Shown here in pieces: positions 23,333-23,900 of a stretch of DNA of 23,900 bases. Source of the DNA: CAKUFA01 sp963646285 (GTDB lineage: Bacteria > Bacillota > Clostridia > Christensenellales > Aristaeellaceae); assembly GCA_963646285.1 (NCBI GenBank), contig CAVIWF010000042.1, positions 1 to 23,900 of the forward strand, written 5' to 3'. Below the pieces are notes generated by a model. It did not search any database. It was not told the origin of the DNA and was given only the letters and a program-made list of their open reading frames with translations. The position numbers and the translations under genes were made by a program. The first letter of the stretch is position 1. The number at the start of each line of letters is the position of its first letter.

Positions 23333-23734
23333 TTACGACCACTTAAGTTTAGCACCATGACCATCCCGAGGCGTGCCGAAAAGGAGCACCAGCAAATCCA
23401 CGAACACACCAATGCCAAACAGCCCCAACGTAAAGAGATACAAAATGCCCATACCGATACGGCCGAGGTAAAACTTATGAATCCCCAGCCCCCCAAGGAA
23501 CAGGCACAGCAAAAGTGCCACCAGCCGATTCTTTTCCGAAACAGGTTCCGTGTGATAAATATGAGTTTCGTGGCGGATGGTTTGAGGCTCCTGCTGATAC
23601 ACGTTAACAATCACAGGCTGCTGCTGCCCCTGCTGTACAGGAGCTTGCTGCTGCACAGGCGTCACATAACTACCGCAGTACTGGCAGCGATTGACGTCAT
23701 CATAAATGCTGGCACCACAATGGGGACACTTCAC
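23333..23734 (-). CDS. Zinc-ribbon and TM2-domain membrane protein
   Basis: The 133-residue protein has an N-terminal zinc ribbon (Cys3-x2-Cys6 ... Cys17-x2-Cys20), a Gln/Pro-rich linker (about 24-65), and a TM2 domain (about 66-120) with two membrane helices around the signature GIHKFYLG (84-91). TM2 proteins occur across bacteria and eukaryotes and have no settled function. The start is GTG at 23734, supported by AAGGAG nine bases upstream; there is no ATG nearby in frame. It has its own promoter and terminator, and stands between the end of an rRNA operon and lgt. Confidence 0.92.
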   Translation of the reverse strand: MKCPHCGASIYDDVNRCQYCGSYVTPVQQQAPVQQGQQQPVIVNVYQQEPQTIRHETHIYHTEPVSEKNRLVALLLCLFLGGLGIHKFYLGRIGMGILYLFTLGLFGIGVFVDLLVLLFGTPRDGHGAKLKWS

Positions 23735-23757
23735 AGGCGATCACTCCTTACAGTTAC

Positions 23758-23786
23758 ATGATACCACATTGGTAGCAAAATGACAA
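23758..23786 (-). promoter_or_regulatory. Promoter of the TM2-domain gene
   Basis: On the minus strand TTGTCA (23781-23786), 17-bp spacer and TATCAT (23758-23763) lie 24 bp before the GTG start, just after the terminator of the rRNA operon. Confidence 0.75.
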
Positions 23787-23810
23787 TATTTTCGCTATCT
23801 TTATATGAAG

Positions 23811-23838
23811 AAAACCCCTCGAAGAAGCTCTTCGAGGG
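23811..23838 (-). terminator. Intrinsic terminator of the rRNA operon
   Basis: On the minus strand CCCTCGAAGA (23829-23838) pairs with TCTTCGAGGG (23816-23825) around a three-base loop, then GTTTTCTT follows. It lies seven bases after the 5S rRNA 3' end. Confidence 0.9.
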
Positions 23839-23845
23839 AAATGGG

Positions 23846-23900
23846 ATCCGGCGACGACCTACTCTCCCGGGCCGTGTCCAGCCAAGTACCATCGGCACTG
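23846..23900 (-). rRNA. rrf: 5S ribosomal RNA, 3' part (runs off the window)
   Basis: On the minus strand the window edge reads CAGTGCCGATGGTACTTGGC and continues through CCCGGGAGAGTAGGTCG, the highly conserved 3' half of bacterial 5S rRNA (loop E region and helix IV). The 3' end is placed near 23846 by comparison with the usual end after GTCGCCGCC; it may differ by a few bases. The 5' half and presumably 23S/16S genes lie beyond 23900. Confidence 0.93.

Overview
The window (about 55% GC by eye) looks like the chromosome of a low-complexity Gram-positive-lineage bacterium of the Bacillota, probably a gut or rumen Clostridia/Christensenellales-type organism. The grounds are strong AGGAGG-type ribosome sites, GTG/TTG starts placed by those sites, a YesM/YesN two-component pair beside a sugar ABC transporter, the UPF0237/UPF0210 pair, and a Firmicute-style 6S RNA. 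The taxon is inference; no 16S sequence is present. No mobile elements, CRISPR arrays or tRNAs were seen.

Layout. At the left edge is the first codons of a minus-strand gene (possibly rpmB, L28), then about 430 bp without a gene. A plus-strand pair follows: a small FMN-binding split-barrel protein with a 21-bp palindromic operator upstream, and an HxlR-type regulator with its own promoter. A bidirectional terminator separates these from a six-gene minus-strand operon that starts near 8983: dppB-dppC-dppA-dppD-dppF and a cytoplasmic prolyl oligopeptidase. This reads as a peptide import and hydrolysis unit, with two stable hairpins between dppA and dppD. Next come a minus-strand ACT-domain protein plus UPF0210 enzyme-like protein under a near-consensus promoter, and a divergent pyridoxamine-kinase-like gene that starts at TTG.

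The middle holds a 6S RNA gene with a perfect consensus promoter (TTGACA-17-TATAAT), its own terminator, and an 18/19-bp direct repeat placed 42 bp apart just upstream. It is followed on the plus strand by a carbohydrate locus: YesN-type response regulator, YesM-type histidine kinase, family 1 solute-binding protein, two MalFG-type permeases and a GH4 glycosidase. The likely logic is sensing of a saccharide, induction of its import (a shared ATPase must come from elsewhere) and intracellular cleavage by an NAD/metal-dependent GH4 enzyme. The GH4 has an unusual CHQL motif, which leaves its substrate open.

The right part is a minus-strand operon lgt - beta-lactamase-fold hydrolase - recX, with recX translation apparently coupled to the gene before it. 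Then come a zinc-ribbon/TM2 membrane protein gene with its own promoter and terminator, and finally the 3' end of a 5S rRNA with its terminator, marking the end of an rRNA operon that continues past the window. Both solute-binding proteins lack a lipobox although lgt is present, which is a noteworthy feature of the cell envelope.
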